DNA from: Planosporangium thailandense
Lineage (GTDB): Bacteria; Actinomycetota; Actinomycetes; Mycobacteriales; Micromonosporaceae
DNA length: 64,000 bases
Direction of reading: 5' to 3'
Assembly (NCBI RefSeq): GCF_011947195.1
Contig: NZ_JAATVY010000023.1
Coordinates: 29,945 to 93,944 of the forward strand
Positions 44,424 to 53,855 of this stretch are shown here, piece after piece. Within the stretch, counting starts at the first letter, position 1. Each line of letters opens with the position of its first letter. A model generated the notes under the pieces. The model did not search any database and was not told the DNA's origin. It saw only the letters and a program-made list of their open reading frames with translations. A program made the translations under genes and the position numbers.

Positions 44424-45695
44424 CTACGACGACGCGCCGCCCAGCGCCGCACCGAACCGGTCCAACGTCCTGTCCAGTTCGGCGTCGCCGTGGGCCGCCG
44501 AGACGAACCAGATCCCGCGTCGCATCACCCACAGGCCCTGCGCTACGAACCGGTCGGTCAGCGCGGCGTACCCGGCGAGATCCAACTCGTTGAGGGTGCG
44601 CAGGTCGGGTACCGGCATCTGCGGCCCCAACGACACGTGGAAGGCCGCCGGCAGACCGTGCACGTTGAGCGCGACGCCGTGGTCGGCGGCGACCGCCGCC
44701 AGCCCCTTCATCAGCGCATTCCCGTAGTCAGCGACCCGGTCGTACGGCGAGTTCTCCGCCAGCAGTCGCTGCGTCGCGACGACCGCCGCCGCGGCCATTA
44801 CCGAGCCGTTGAAGGTGCCCGAATGGTTCACCCGGCCCGAGCCGAACTCGTCCATCAGATCCGCGCGCCCGGCCACAGCGGCCACCGGCCATCCACCGCC
44901 GATCGCCTTGCCGTAGATGGCGAGGTCCGGCACGACCCCGTACCGCTCGACGGCGCCGCCACGGGCCACCCGGAAGCCGGTGATCACCTCGTCGAAGATG
45001 AGCACGACCCCGTACTGGTCGCACAGTTCCCGTACGCGCCGCAGGTAACCCGGCCGCGGTTCGATGCCGCCGGTGTTCACCATCACCGGCTCCATGATCA
45101 CCGCACAGATGCTGTCGCCGTGCTCGCGCAGGAGTTCGGCCAGGGCGTCGGCGTCGTTCCAGTCCAGGATGAACGAGTCGTTGAGATACTCCCCGACCTG
45201 ACCGTCGCTCGCCTGGCGGGCGCGCTCGTCCGGGCTGATCAGGACGTTGTCGAGCCAGCCGTGGTAATGCCCGTCGAACCGGACGAACTTCCGCCGGCCG
45301 GTGACCGCGCGGGACAGCCGCAGCGCGGCCTGCACACACTCCGTCCCGGTCAGCCCGAGCCGCAGGCGCTCGGCCCACCCGAGTGCCTGCAGAACCAGTT
45401 CGGCGGCCTCCACCTCCAGCGCCTGCGAGGCGCCGAACAGCATGCCCTGCGCGCACGCCTCCGCCACCGCGGCGTTGACCCGCTCGCACGCGTGCCCGAG
45501 AAAGTGCGGCCCCTGCCCCAGCACGTAGTCGATGTAGTCGCGGCCGTCGACGTCCCACAGGGTCGCGCCACTGGCCCGGCCGAAGAACACCGGCGGGGCG
45601 GAGAGTCGGATGTTCGAGTTGACGGCGCCGGGGATGACAGACAGTGCGCGCTCCCGCAGCCGCTTCGACTCTGCCCCGGCAAGGTCCAACGCCAT
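44424..45695 (-). CDS. Class III aminotransferase, glutamate-1-semialdehyde-aminomutase-like, copy 2
   Basis: This is a 423-residue PLP enzyme with the lysine K263 in 'YGKAIGGGWP', 'TGTECVQAALRLSRA' (Cys where Ala is usual), 'GHYHGWLDN' and 'FDEVITGFR'. The substrate loop 'GAVNSNIRLS' differs from HemL and from copies 1 and 3. It lies between the amidohydrolase and the hydroxyacid dehydrogenase in module 3. The ATG follows GGAAAGAG. It probably transaminates or isomerises a beta-, D- or unusual amino acid. Confidence 0.85.
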   Translation of the reverse strand: MALDLAGAESKRLRERALSVIPGAVNSNIRLSAPPVFFGRASGATLWDVDGRDYIDYVLGQGPHFLGHACERVNAAVAEACAQGMLFGASQALEVEAAELVLQALGWAERLRLGLTGTECVQAALRLSRAVTGRRKFVRFDGHYHGWLDNVLISPDERARQASDGQVGEYLNDSFILDWNDADALAELLREHGDSICAVIMEPVMVNTGGIEPRPGYLRRVRELCDQYGVVLIFDEVITGFRVARGGAVERYGVVPDLAIYGKAIGGGWPVAAVAGRADLMDEFGSGRVNHSGTFNGSVMAAAAVVATQRLLAENSPYDRVADYGNALMKGLAAVAADHGVALNVHGLPAAFHVSLGPQMPVPDLRTLNELDLAGYAALTDRFVAQGLWVMRRGIWFVSAAHGDAELDRTLDRFGAALGGASS

Positions 45696-45748
45696 GTGAC
45701 TCTTTCCTTTCGTAGGTTCGGAAGTGGTGTACCGGGCCGGACGACCGT

Positions 45749-47278
45749 TCAGCGGTAGCCGCCGAAGAGGCGCTCGCCGTTGTCCCAGTAGACGCGCTCC
45801 AGGACGGGCTCCGGCAGGCCCAGGTCCTGGTACACACCGAGGACGAAGGCCGGGTTGATCAGCGGTGCGTCCGAGCCGAACAGCACCCGATCGGCGTCGA
45901 CCGCGTGGACCAGGTCGCGCGCGTCACGGATATCGGCCTTGCTGCTCGCCAGTTCGATGTGGACGTTCGGTGTGCCGTTGACGACCGTGGCCGCCGACGG
46001 CTGCGGCCGGTGGAAGCCGGCGTGCGCGATGATGATGGGCAGCCGCGGGTGCTTCCGGGCGATCGCGACTAGCGCGGGCTCCCACCCGTCGCCGGCGTTG
46101 TGAATCTTGACCGGCCGGCCGTAGTCCGCGAGGACGTCGAACAGCCTGGCCATCTGCGGAGAACTCGTCGGCACGCCGGCTATCTCGGCGTGCACCTTGA
46201 TGCCGACGATGCCGGCGGCGTCGCCCCACTTCCTGATGTGCTCCTCGGCGAGGCCGATGTCGTCCGGGTGCGCGACCAGGTACCCGAGCTGGCCCGGTTG
46301 GGCCTGGCAGGCGCGCACGGTCTGCTCGTTGCCGGCCTCCAGGTCGCCCATGATGGCGGGCACGGACGACGCCACCTGGGTACGGATGCCGAACCCGGCC
46401 AGTTCGCCGAGCAGCGGTTCCCCGGACTGTTCGGGCACCTCCCAGGGCGCGGGGAAGAAGTGCCCGTGCACGTCGAACAGGCGCTCGGGTACGGTCATGC
46501 TCACCGTGGCGGTGGGAACCGAGCCGAGGCCGAAGATCCGCGCCGCGTTGCCGCCGAAGATCGCTCGCTTCGCGGCGGTGGAGATTCTGGCCTGGAGCAC
46601 CGCGTACATCGGCGACAGCGGCGAGCGGACCGGAGCGCCCGAGCCGAACAGGATCCGCTCGTGCCCGACCACCCGCGCCATGCACTCGATCGCTTCGTAG
46701 CTGCCGAGGCTGCTCGTCTCGACGTGCAGGTTCTCGTACCGCTCCAGGGCGGGAACGACCTCGGTGAAGTCCGGATACCGCGCCTCGACCAGCACGACCG
46801 GTGTCTTCGTCCGGGCGGTCAGCGCGCCGAGCCGGGCGGCGGCAGCCGGATGCAGGTGCGGTACCAGCAGCGGCAGGCCGGTCGCCTCGACGACGCGCAG
46901 GAGTCGCCGTGCCGCCTCGGTTTCCAGCGCCCAGTTGGCGTACTCGACCCAGACCGCCCGCGCACCCGCCTTCACCGCAGTGTCCAGTTCGTCGGGCAGC
47001 CGGTCGAGGTGCAGTGCCGAGGCGACGGCGACGGCCGACACCCCCTCCTCGCCCGCCAGGTCCAGCACCGACCGGTTGCCGCGCTCCCGCGCCACCCGGA
47101 TCGCTGCCGAACTGCGTACTAGCGCGTGGCCGATGCCGAAGCGGCGGCGGAGTTCTCCGACGTCAGCGGCGCCCGTGGACCGGCTGGCCGGCACGTCGGG
47201 ACCGACGAGCACGTTGACGTCGACGACGCTCGTCTCCAGTTCGGTCAGCGGTCCGGTGAGATTGTCGCTACTGGCCAT
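45749..47278 (-). CDS. Tandem amidohydrolase_2 protein: degenerate N-terminal copy plus active-looking C-terminal copy
   Basis: This 509-residue protein has two amidohydrolase_2 (ACMSD/PDC-hydrolase type) barrels. The second (about 260-509) keeps the metal site: H271-x-H273 ('FDVHGHFF'), H363 ('KVHAEI'), H393 ('KIHNAG'), H419 ('AHAGFH') and D470 ('FGSDAPL'). The first (about 15-255) has the same frame of strands but N22 and L24 in place of the two histidines ('VVDVNVLVG') and G213 for the aspartate ('FGSGAP'), so it cannot bind metal the same way. Both halves share the end 'FGG(N)..R(I/L)FG'. It looks like an in-gene duplication whose first half became a pseudoenzyme, perhaps regulatory or structural. 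It would hydrolyse or decarboxylate a lactone or keto acid. Confidence 0.82.
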   Translation of the reverse strand: MASSDNLTGPLTELETSVVDVNVLVGPDVPASRSTGAADVGELRRRFGIGHALVRSSAAIRVARERGNRSVLDLAGEEGVSAVAVASALHLDRLPDELDTAVKAGARAVWVEYANWALETEAARRLLRVVEATGLPLLVPHLHPAAAARLGALTARTKTPVVLVEARYPDFTEVVPALERYENLHVETSSLGSYEAIECMARVVGHERILFGSGAPVRSPLSPMYAVLQARISTAAKRAIFGGNAARIFGLGSVPTATVSMTVPERLFDVHGHFFPAPWEVPEQSGEPLLGELAGFGIRTQVASSVPAIMGDLEAGNEQTVRACQAQPGQLGYLVAHPDDIGLAEEHIRKWGDAAGIVGIKVHAEIAGVPTSSPQMARLFDVLADYGRPVKIHNAGDGWEPALVAIARKHPRLPIIIAHAGFHRPQPSAATVVNGTPNVHIELASSKADIRDARDLVHAVDADRVLFGSDAPLINPAFVLGVYQDLGLPEPVLERVYWDNGERLFGGYR

Positions 47279-47329
47279 ACCCCCGCCATCCGTTCCATTG
47301 AGCCGTTCGGGAAGTCCGCACGCCGTCGG

Positions 47330-49081
47330 TCAGTCCGGCATCGGCTGGTACATCTGCTCGCTCACCGACGTGCGGCCGGCGAGGAAGCCGAAGTCCGCGC
47401 CCTCGTGGGCCTGCTCGACGTGGCGCACGTACAGCGAGGTGAAGCCCCGCTGCGGTGCGGCGACCGCGGGCCGCCAGCGCTCCCGGCGCCGAGCCAGCTC
47501 CTCGTCGCTGACCAGCAGGGTCAGGCTGCGGTTCGCGATGTCCAGCTCGATCTCGTCGCCGTCTTCGACCAGCCCGAGCGGGCCGCCGACCGCGGCCTCC
47601 GGCGAGACGTGCAGCACGCAGGTGCCGAAGGAGGTTCCGCTCATCCGGGCGTCCGAGATCCGCACCATGTCGACGACGCCCTGCTTGGCGAGCTTGAGCG
47701 GGATCGGCAGCATCCCCCACTCAGGCATGCCGGGGCCGCCGACCGGTCCGCTGTTCTGCAGCACGAGCACCGAACTCGCGTCGACGTCGAGAGCCGGGTC
47801 GTGGACGCGCGCCTCCAGGTCGTACTTGTCGCGGAACACGACCGCGCGGCCGCGGTGCCTGCGCAGCCCCGGTGACGCGGCCGCGTGCTTGATGACCGCG
47901 CCGTCCGGGCACAGGTTCCCGCGCAGGACCGCGATGCCGCCGTCGGCCTGCAACGGGTCGGCGAGGGGCCGGATGGTGTCCGGGTCCAGGATCTCCGCGT
48001 CCGCGCACTCGTCGGGCAGGCTCCGGCCGGTCACGGTGACGCAGTCCGGGTCGATGAGGTCGCCCAGCTCGTGGATCACCGCCGGGAGCCCGCCGGCGTA
48101 GAAGAAGTCCTCCATCTGGTGGGTGCCGACGGGGAGGACGTTCGCGATGACCGGCGTGCGCCGGGAGATCCGGTCGAAGTCGGCCGGCGTGATGTCGACT
48201 CCGGCCCGCCGCGCGATCGCGGTGATGTGGATGATCGCGTTCGTGCTGCCGCCCACCGCCATGAGCGCGGTGATGGCGTTCTCGAAGGCGGCGCGGGTGA
48301 GAATCCGCTCCGGCACCAGCCCTTCGTCGACCATCTGGACGATCCGGTACCCGCTCTCCTCGGCGAGCGCGAGCCGGCGCGAGTCCACGGCCGGGATGGC
48401 GGCGTTTCCGGGCAGCGTGAGCCCGAGCGCTTCGGCCACGATCGCCATGGTCGACGCCGATCCCATGACGCCGCAGTGACCGGCCGACCGGGCGATGCAG
48501 CCTTCGATCTCGCGCCAGGCCCGCCCGGTGATGGCCCCGGTCCGGTGCGCGGTGTCGGCCTTCCACAGCCCGCTCGAGCCGCCGAGCTCCTGGGTGCCGC
48601 GGATGCTGCGGAGCATCGGGCCGCTCGTCACCACGATGCCGGGAACGTCGGTGCTCGCCAGGCCGAGGATCATCCCCGGTGTCGTCTTGTCACAGCCGGA
48701 CAGCAGCACCACGCCGTCGAACGGGTAGGCGCGGATGCACTCCTCGACCTCCATCGCCATGAGGTTGCGGTAGAGCATGGTGGTCGGCTTCATCAGCGTC
48801 TCGCCGAGCGACATCACCGGAAGCTCCAGGGGGAAACCGCCGGCGCGGCGGACTCCCCGCTTCACGTGCTCGGCGACGTCGCGCAGGCTCATGTTGCACG
48901 GTGTGGTGTCCGCCCACGAGTTGATGACGCCGATCGTCGGCCGGCCGTCGAACATGCTCGCGCTGTGCCCCTGGGAGCGCAGCCACGCCCGGCTCGACGC
49001 CGCGTTGATGCTGTCGCCCTGGAACCATTTGGCGCTGCGATGATTCCGACCGTTGTGCGGTACTGGCTCAACCTGGCTCAT
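47330..49081 (-). CDS. IlvD/Edd-family sugar-acid dehydratase, canonical
   Basis: This is a 583-residue dehydratase with all three family cysteines: C62 ('TTPCNM'), C130 ('SGCDKTTPG') and C203 ('GHCGVMGSASTM'). The ending resembles L-arabinonate/sugar-acid dehydratases rather than the valine-pathway enzyme ('DARMSGTSFGTCVLHVSPEA', 'DGDEIELDI'). No other branched-chain amino-acid genes are nearby, which supports a catabolic role. It sits between the Gfo/Idh dehydrogenase and the tandem amidohydrolase, a plausible oxidation, ring opening and dehydration order. Confidence 0.87.
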   Translation of the reverse strand: MSQVEPVPHNGRNHRSAKWFQGDSINAASSRAWLRSQGHSASMFDGRPTIGVINSWADTTPCNMSLRDVAEHVKRGVRRAGGFPLELPVMSLGETLMKPTTMLYRNLMAMEVEECIRAYPFDGVVLLSGCDKTTPGMILGLASTDVPGIVVTSGPMLRSIRGTQELGGSSGLWKADTAHRTGAITGRAWREIEGCIARSAGHCGVMGSASTMAIVAEALGLTLPGNAAIPAVDSRRLALAEESGYRIVQMVDEGLVPERILTRAAFENAITALMAVGGSTNAIIHITAIARRAGVDITPADFDRISRRTPVIANVLPVGTHQMEDFFYAGGLPAVIHELGDLIDPDCVTVTGRSLPDECADAEILDPDTIRPLADPLQADGGIAVLRGNLCPDGAVIKHAAASPGLRRHRGRAVVFRDKYDLEARVHDPALDVDASSVLVLQNSGPVGGPGMPEWGMLPIPLKLAKQGVVDMVRISDARMSGTSFGTCVLHVSPEAAVGGPLGLVEDGDEIELDIANRSLTLLVSDEELARRRERWRPAVAAPQRGFTSLYVRHVEQAHEGADFGFLAGRTSVSEQMYQPMPD

Positions 49082-49137
49082 GTCCGCCCTCTCCGGCGTG
49101 CCTGCGAATGGGACCGGTGTCTACCGTGGACTCCGGG

Positions 49138-50166
49138 TCAGCCGGCGCCACCGGCGGCGTTGACCCGCACCGGGGCGCCCGAGCGGTACGACTTCTCGAT
49201 CGCCTCGAGCAGCCAGGTCACCCGTACCGAGTGCTCGAGCGGGATGATCGGCTCCACTCCGTCGACGACCACGTCGATGAAGTGCCTAACCGCCGAGGCG
49301 GCGGGGCCGACGTTGCGCCCGCCGATCCGGGTTCCGCCGGTACGGGGGTAGTACATCCGCTCCGCGGTGGCGATCTCCAACTGCTCGACCTTGCGGTCGA
49401 CGTGGATGTGGCGGTCCGAGGTGAGCACCTCGACGAAGGACTCGACCACGGTCGGGTAGCCCTCGGGTACGGACCATGAGGACTCGAAGGTGGCCACGGC
49501 GCCGTCGGCGAACCGCACCTGCGCGTGCACCGCGTCGGGGGTGTCGATGCCCATGCCGACGAGCACCCGTTCGACCGCCGTCGCGTAGACCTCGACGGCC
49601 GGCGCGTCGAAGAACCACGTCACCAGGTCGACGTCATGTGAGGACAGAAACCACGACGGCGAGGAGCGGTCCGCCCACGGGATCATCTTGGTGGGCACGT
49701 GGAGCGTGTCGTTCTTGCGCGCGTACGCCATGATCGGACGGCCCGCGGACGGCTGCGCGAGCTCCTGCTTGGCCTGCCAGTACGCGGGCGCCCAGCGCTG
49801 GTTGAACAGCGTCATGGCGTGCACGCCGGACCCGCGGACGGCGGCGAGGATGGCCTCGGCGTCGGCGCCGGACATCGCGAGCGGCTTCTCGATCAGCACG
49901 TGCCGCCCCGCCCGCGCCGCCGCCACGCTCGGGTTGCGGTGCGCGAAGTCCGGCGTCGCGACGATGACGATCGCGACCGACTCGTCCCGCAGCAGGTCGT
50001 CGACCGTGCGGTGGACCGGGACCGGGCCGAACTCGTCGATTCCGGTCGGGCTGCTCTGCCTGCTCACCCACCCCGCGAGGTGGGTACGCGGGTCCTCCTG
50101 CACGACTCTGGCGTGGGCCTTGGCCATGATGCCGGTCCCCACAATTCCAACACCGATGCTCGGCAT
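49138..50166 (-). CDS. Gfo/Idh/MocA-family oxidoreductase
   Basis: This is a 342-residue NAD(P)-dependent dehydrogenase with 'GIVGTGIMAKAHA' (Rossmann), 'EKPLA' (the family lysine) and 'SSHDVDLVTWFF' (catalytic Asp/His region). Typical substrates are inositols, sugars and sugar-like alcohols. It follows the DppF-type ATPase gene of system 3 by about 33 bases and precedes the IlvD/Edd gene, so it is probably among the first enzymes acting on whatever transporter 3 imports. Confidence 0.88.
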   Translation of the reverse strand: MPSIGVGIVGTGIMAKAHARVVQEDPRTHLAGWVSRQSSPTGIDEFGPVPVHRTVDDLLRDESVAIVIVATPDFAHRNPSVAAARAGRHVLIEKPLAMSGADAEAILAAVRGSGVHAMTLFNQRWAPAYWQAKQELAQPSAGRPIMAYARKNDTLHVPTKMIPWADRSSPSWFLSSHDVDLVTWFFDAPAVEVYATAVERVLVGMGIDTPDAVHAQVRFADGAVATFESSWSVPEGYPTVVESFVEVLTSDRHIHVDRKVEQLEIATAERMYYPRTGGTRIGGRNVGPAASAVRHFIDVVVDGVEPIIPLEHSVRVTWLLEAIEKSYRSGAPVRVNAAGGAG

Positions 50167-50199
50167 GTGTTCATCTCCAACGCGGTTGAGCGGAACCGG

Positions 50200-51002
<803 letters not shown>

Positions 51003-51006
<4 letters not shown>

Positions 51007-52043
51007 AGGAACTCCTCGGTTCTGATACAGGCCGACCACCGCTCGCCGTAGGCGCCCATCGCCGGCTGTTCCCCGACGCGGCAGGCGTCGATCGCGCTCG
51101 GGCACCGGGGCCAGAACCGGCACCCGGTCGGCCAGTTGCCGGTGGTGGGCGGCTCGCCGGGGATGGTGAGGAGCTCTTTCGCCGGGTCCGCCTGGTCGAC
51201 CCGCGAGCCCATCAACGCCTTCGTGTACGGGTGCAGCGGCTGCTGCCGTACCGCGCCGGTCGCCCCGATCTCGATGACCGCGCCGGCGTACATCGTCATG
51301 ACGTTGTCGCAGACCGTCTCGATAACTGCCAGGTCGTGCGAGGTCAGCATGACCGCCATGCCGAGCTCGCGGCGAAGCTCGACGATCAGCTTGAGGATGC
51401 CGGCCTGGACCGTGACGTCCAGCGCGGTCGTCGGCTCGTCGAGGATCAGCAGCTTCGGCCGCTGCGCCAGAGCGGCCGCGATGACCACCCGCTGGCGCAT
51501 GCCGCCCGACAGCTGGCCGGCGGTCTCCCCGATCACCTGCTTCGCCCGGGGGATCCGGACCAGCTCGAGAAGCTCCAGCACCCGGGCGCGATGCTCGGCG
51601 TCGGCCCGGCGCCGTCCGTTCGAGACGGCCTCGAGCAACTGCTCGCCGATCGGCAGGATCGGATTGAGCGAGGCCATCGAGCTCTGCGGAACATAGCCGA
51701 TCTCGGTTCCCCGGATCGTCCGCCACTCCTTCTCCGGCAGGCCCACCAGTTCGCGCCCCTGCCACCGGATCGAACCGCGGGTCACCCGCCCGCCGTAGCG
51801 GGGCAGCGTACCGATCAGCGCACGACTGAGCATGCTCTTGCCGGAGCCCGACTCTCCCACGACGCCGAGCGCGCCGTTGGGTGCGATCGTGAAGTTCGCG
51901 GTGTCGACGACCATTACCTCTCCGACGCGGCGCCGCAGGGCGACGCTCACGCCGGAGACGGCCAGCAGGTCGTCGGCCGGGCGGCCGGCGCCGTCGGCGT
52001 CCCCGCGCGGCTGCGCGCTTTCCGTGCTGAGCCCACTAGGCAT
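51003..52043 (-). CDS. ABC transporter ATPase, DppD type, system 3
   Basis: This is a 346-residue ATPase: Walker A 'GESGSGKSMLSRAL', Q-loop 'YVPQSSMASLNP', signature 'LSGGMRQRVVIAAAL', Walker B 'LLILDEPTTALDV', plus the oligo_HPY tail 'GCRFWPRCPSAIDAC'. It begins 8 bases inside the DppC-type gene. The N-terminal 27 residues are a polar extension not shared with the family. Confidence 0.9.
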
Positions 52044-52857
52044 AGCGCGTCATCCTCTCGTAGCCGTCGGCGATGAGCTGGATGCTGAGGGCGGCGAGCG
52101 CCAGCACCGCCCCCGGAAAGACCGAGATCCACCAGGCCCGGGTGAGCATGATGCGGCCCTCGGAGATCATCGCCCCGAGCTCGGGTGTCGGCGGGCGGAC
52201 GCCCGCGCCGAGGAAGGACAGCGAGGCGATCGCCAGGATGACGATCACCAGCTCGCTCAGCGCGAACGCGAAGCTCTCGGAGTACACGTTCGGGAAGACG
52301 TGCCGGATCATCACCCGCGAGCGGCCGTAGCCCAGCAGCCGGGCGGCGTTGACGAAATCGGCGTCGGCGATCACCGCCGTCCGGGCGCGGGCGACCCGCG
52401 CGTAGCGGGCCCATCCGGTCAGGATGATCGCCGACAGCACGCCGGGCACGCTCGGCCCGACCACCGCCACCACCCCCAGCGCCAGGACGATGAACGGGAA
52501 GGCGTTGATGCTGTCGACGACCAGGTTCAGGAAACCGCTCACCTTGGACCGGCCGCCCATTCCCATGACGGCGCCCACCAGCGTGCCGACGATGAGAGAA
52601 ACCCCCACGGCGACCACCGCCAGCATCATGTCGAGCCGGGTCGCGGCGAACGCGCGGACGAAGACGTCCCGGCCGAGGTTGTCCGTGCCGAACAGGTGAC
52701 CGGCCGACGGCGCCCGCATCGGCGGCGACGTGCCCCGGACGGGATCGAACGAGCTGAGTATCGGCGCGAGCGCGCTGGCCAGCACGATCAGTGCGAGCAG
52801 TAGCGCACCGATGAGAAACATCCGGTCGGCGTCCTTCAACCGCGAGGCCCACCTCAT
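52036..52857 (-). CDS. ABC transporter permease, DppC type, system 3
   Basis: This is a 273-residue membrane protein: TM1 'MFLIGALLLALIVLASALA', DppC motif 'HLFGTDNLGRDVFVRAF', EAA-type loop 'AARLLGYGRSRVMIRHVFPN' and the last TM segment before 'IADGYERMTRYA'. Its ATG overlaps the DppB stop by 4 bases. It is slightly shorter than the DppC proteins of systems 1 and 2. Confidence 0.9.
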   Translation of the reverse strand: MRWASRLKDADRMFLIGALLLALIVLASALAPILSSFDPVRGTSPPMRAPSAGHLFGTDNLGRDVFVRAFAATRLDMMLAVVAVGVSLIVGTLVGAVMGMGGRSKVSGFLNLVVDSINAFPFIVLALGVVAVVGPSVPGVLSAIILTGWARYARVARARTAVIADADFVNAARLLGYGRSRVMIRHVFPNVYSESFAFALSELVIVILAIASLSFLGAGVRPPTPELGAMISEGRIMLTRAWWISVFPGAVLALAALSIQLIADGYERMTRYA

Positions 52858-53846
52858 CTGTCACCCCCGGCTCTCGGGTCAAGGCGCTTGATCACCAGTT
52901 CCGACAGGGTGGTGATGAGCACCACGAGCACCCCGAAGACCAGCAGGATCCCCTGCACCGTGGGGTAGTCGCGGGTCGTCACCGCCCGCACCAGGCGGGT
53001 GCCGATCCCCGGCATGCTGAACACCATCTCGATCATCACCGAGGCGCCGAGGAGCTGGCCGGTGATGTAGCCCAGGAGGGCTATGGTCGGCGCGATCGAC
53101 GGCCGGATCAGGTAGTGCCAGTAGAACCGCGGTCGCGAGACTCCCCGTACGATGGCGGCCTCGATGAACTCCTCGTCGAGCGTCCGCAGGACCGAAGCCC
53201 GGAAGACGCGCGCCAGGATCGGCACGAGCTGGGCGCAGATCACCAGGGCGGGCAGCCACAGGTAGGTCAGCGCCCCGGGGAACGTCGACGTGAACCCCGC
53301 GACCGGCGCCACCCCCCACCGGATGGCGAACAGCAGCAGCGCCAGCAGGCCGAGGAAGAACCCGGGCATCGCCAGCGACAGTGACGCGGCAACCCGGAAC
53401 ACCTTGCTGAACAGTCCCTCCGGCGCCAGGGCCAGCCGCAGCCCGAGCGGCACCGAGAAGATCAGCGCGAGGATCGCGGTCATCGCGACCAGTGACAGGG
53501 TGGGGGCGATCGAGTCACCGATGATGCGCGCCACCGGCACGCCGCTCGTGATCGATGTACCCAGATCGCCCCGCACCGCGTGGCCGAGGAAGCGGAGGTA
53601 CTGCACGAAGATGTTCCCGTCCAGCCCCAGCTTCGCCCGCATCGCCGTGACCGCGCTCGGCGTGGCCTGGTCGCCGAGGATCGCAAGCACCGGATCGCCC
53701 GGTGCGAACCGCAGCACGGAGAAGGCCACCGTCGCGACGATGAAACTGACGGCGACTCCCCGTGCCACGATCTGCACCGCCCGGTGCCTGCGCCACACGT
53801 CCGTGAACCCGGCCCGCCGACGCGGCACCCTGATCGACTCACTCAA
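52854..53846 (-). CDS. ABC transporter permease, DppB type, system 3
   Basis: This is a 330-residue membrane protein with a 25-residue basic cytoplasmic N-terminus, TM1 ('GVAVSFIVATVAFSVLRF'), the family loop 'APGDPVLAILGDQATP' and further TM helices. The final motif is 'ELVIKRLDPRAGGDR'. The start is TTG at 53846, only 10 bases after the binding-protein stop, with no strong ribosome site; a GTG six codons downstream is possible. Confidence 0.87.
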   Translation of the reverse strand: MSESIRVPRRRAGFTDVWRRHRAVQIVARGVAVSFIVATVAFSVLRFAPGDPVLAILGDQATPSAVTAMRAKLGLDGNIFVQYLRFLGHAVRGDLGTSITSGVPVARIIGDSIAPTLSLVAMTAILALIFSVPLGLRLALAPEGLFSKVFRVAASLSLAMPGFFLGLLALLLFAIRWGVAPVAGFTSTFPGALTYLWLPALVICAQLVPILARVFRASVLRTLDEEFIEAAIVRGVSRPRFYWHYLIRPSIAPTIALLGYITGQLLGASVMIEMVFSMPGIGTRLVRAVTTRDYPTVQGILLVFGVLVVLITTLSELVIKRLDPRAGGDR

Positions 53847-53855
53847 CTCGGGAAC

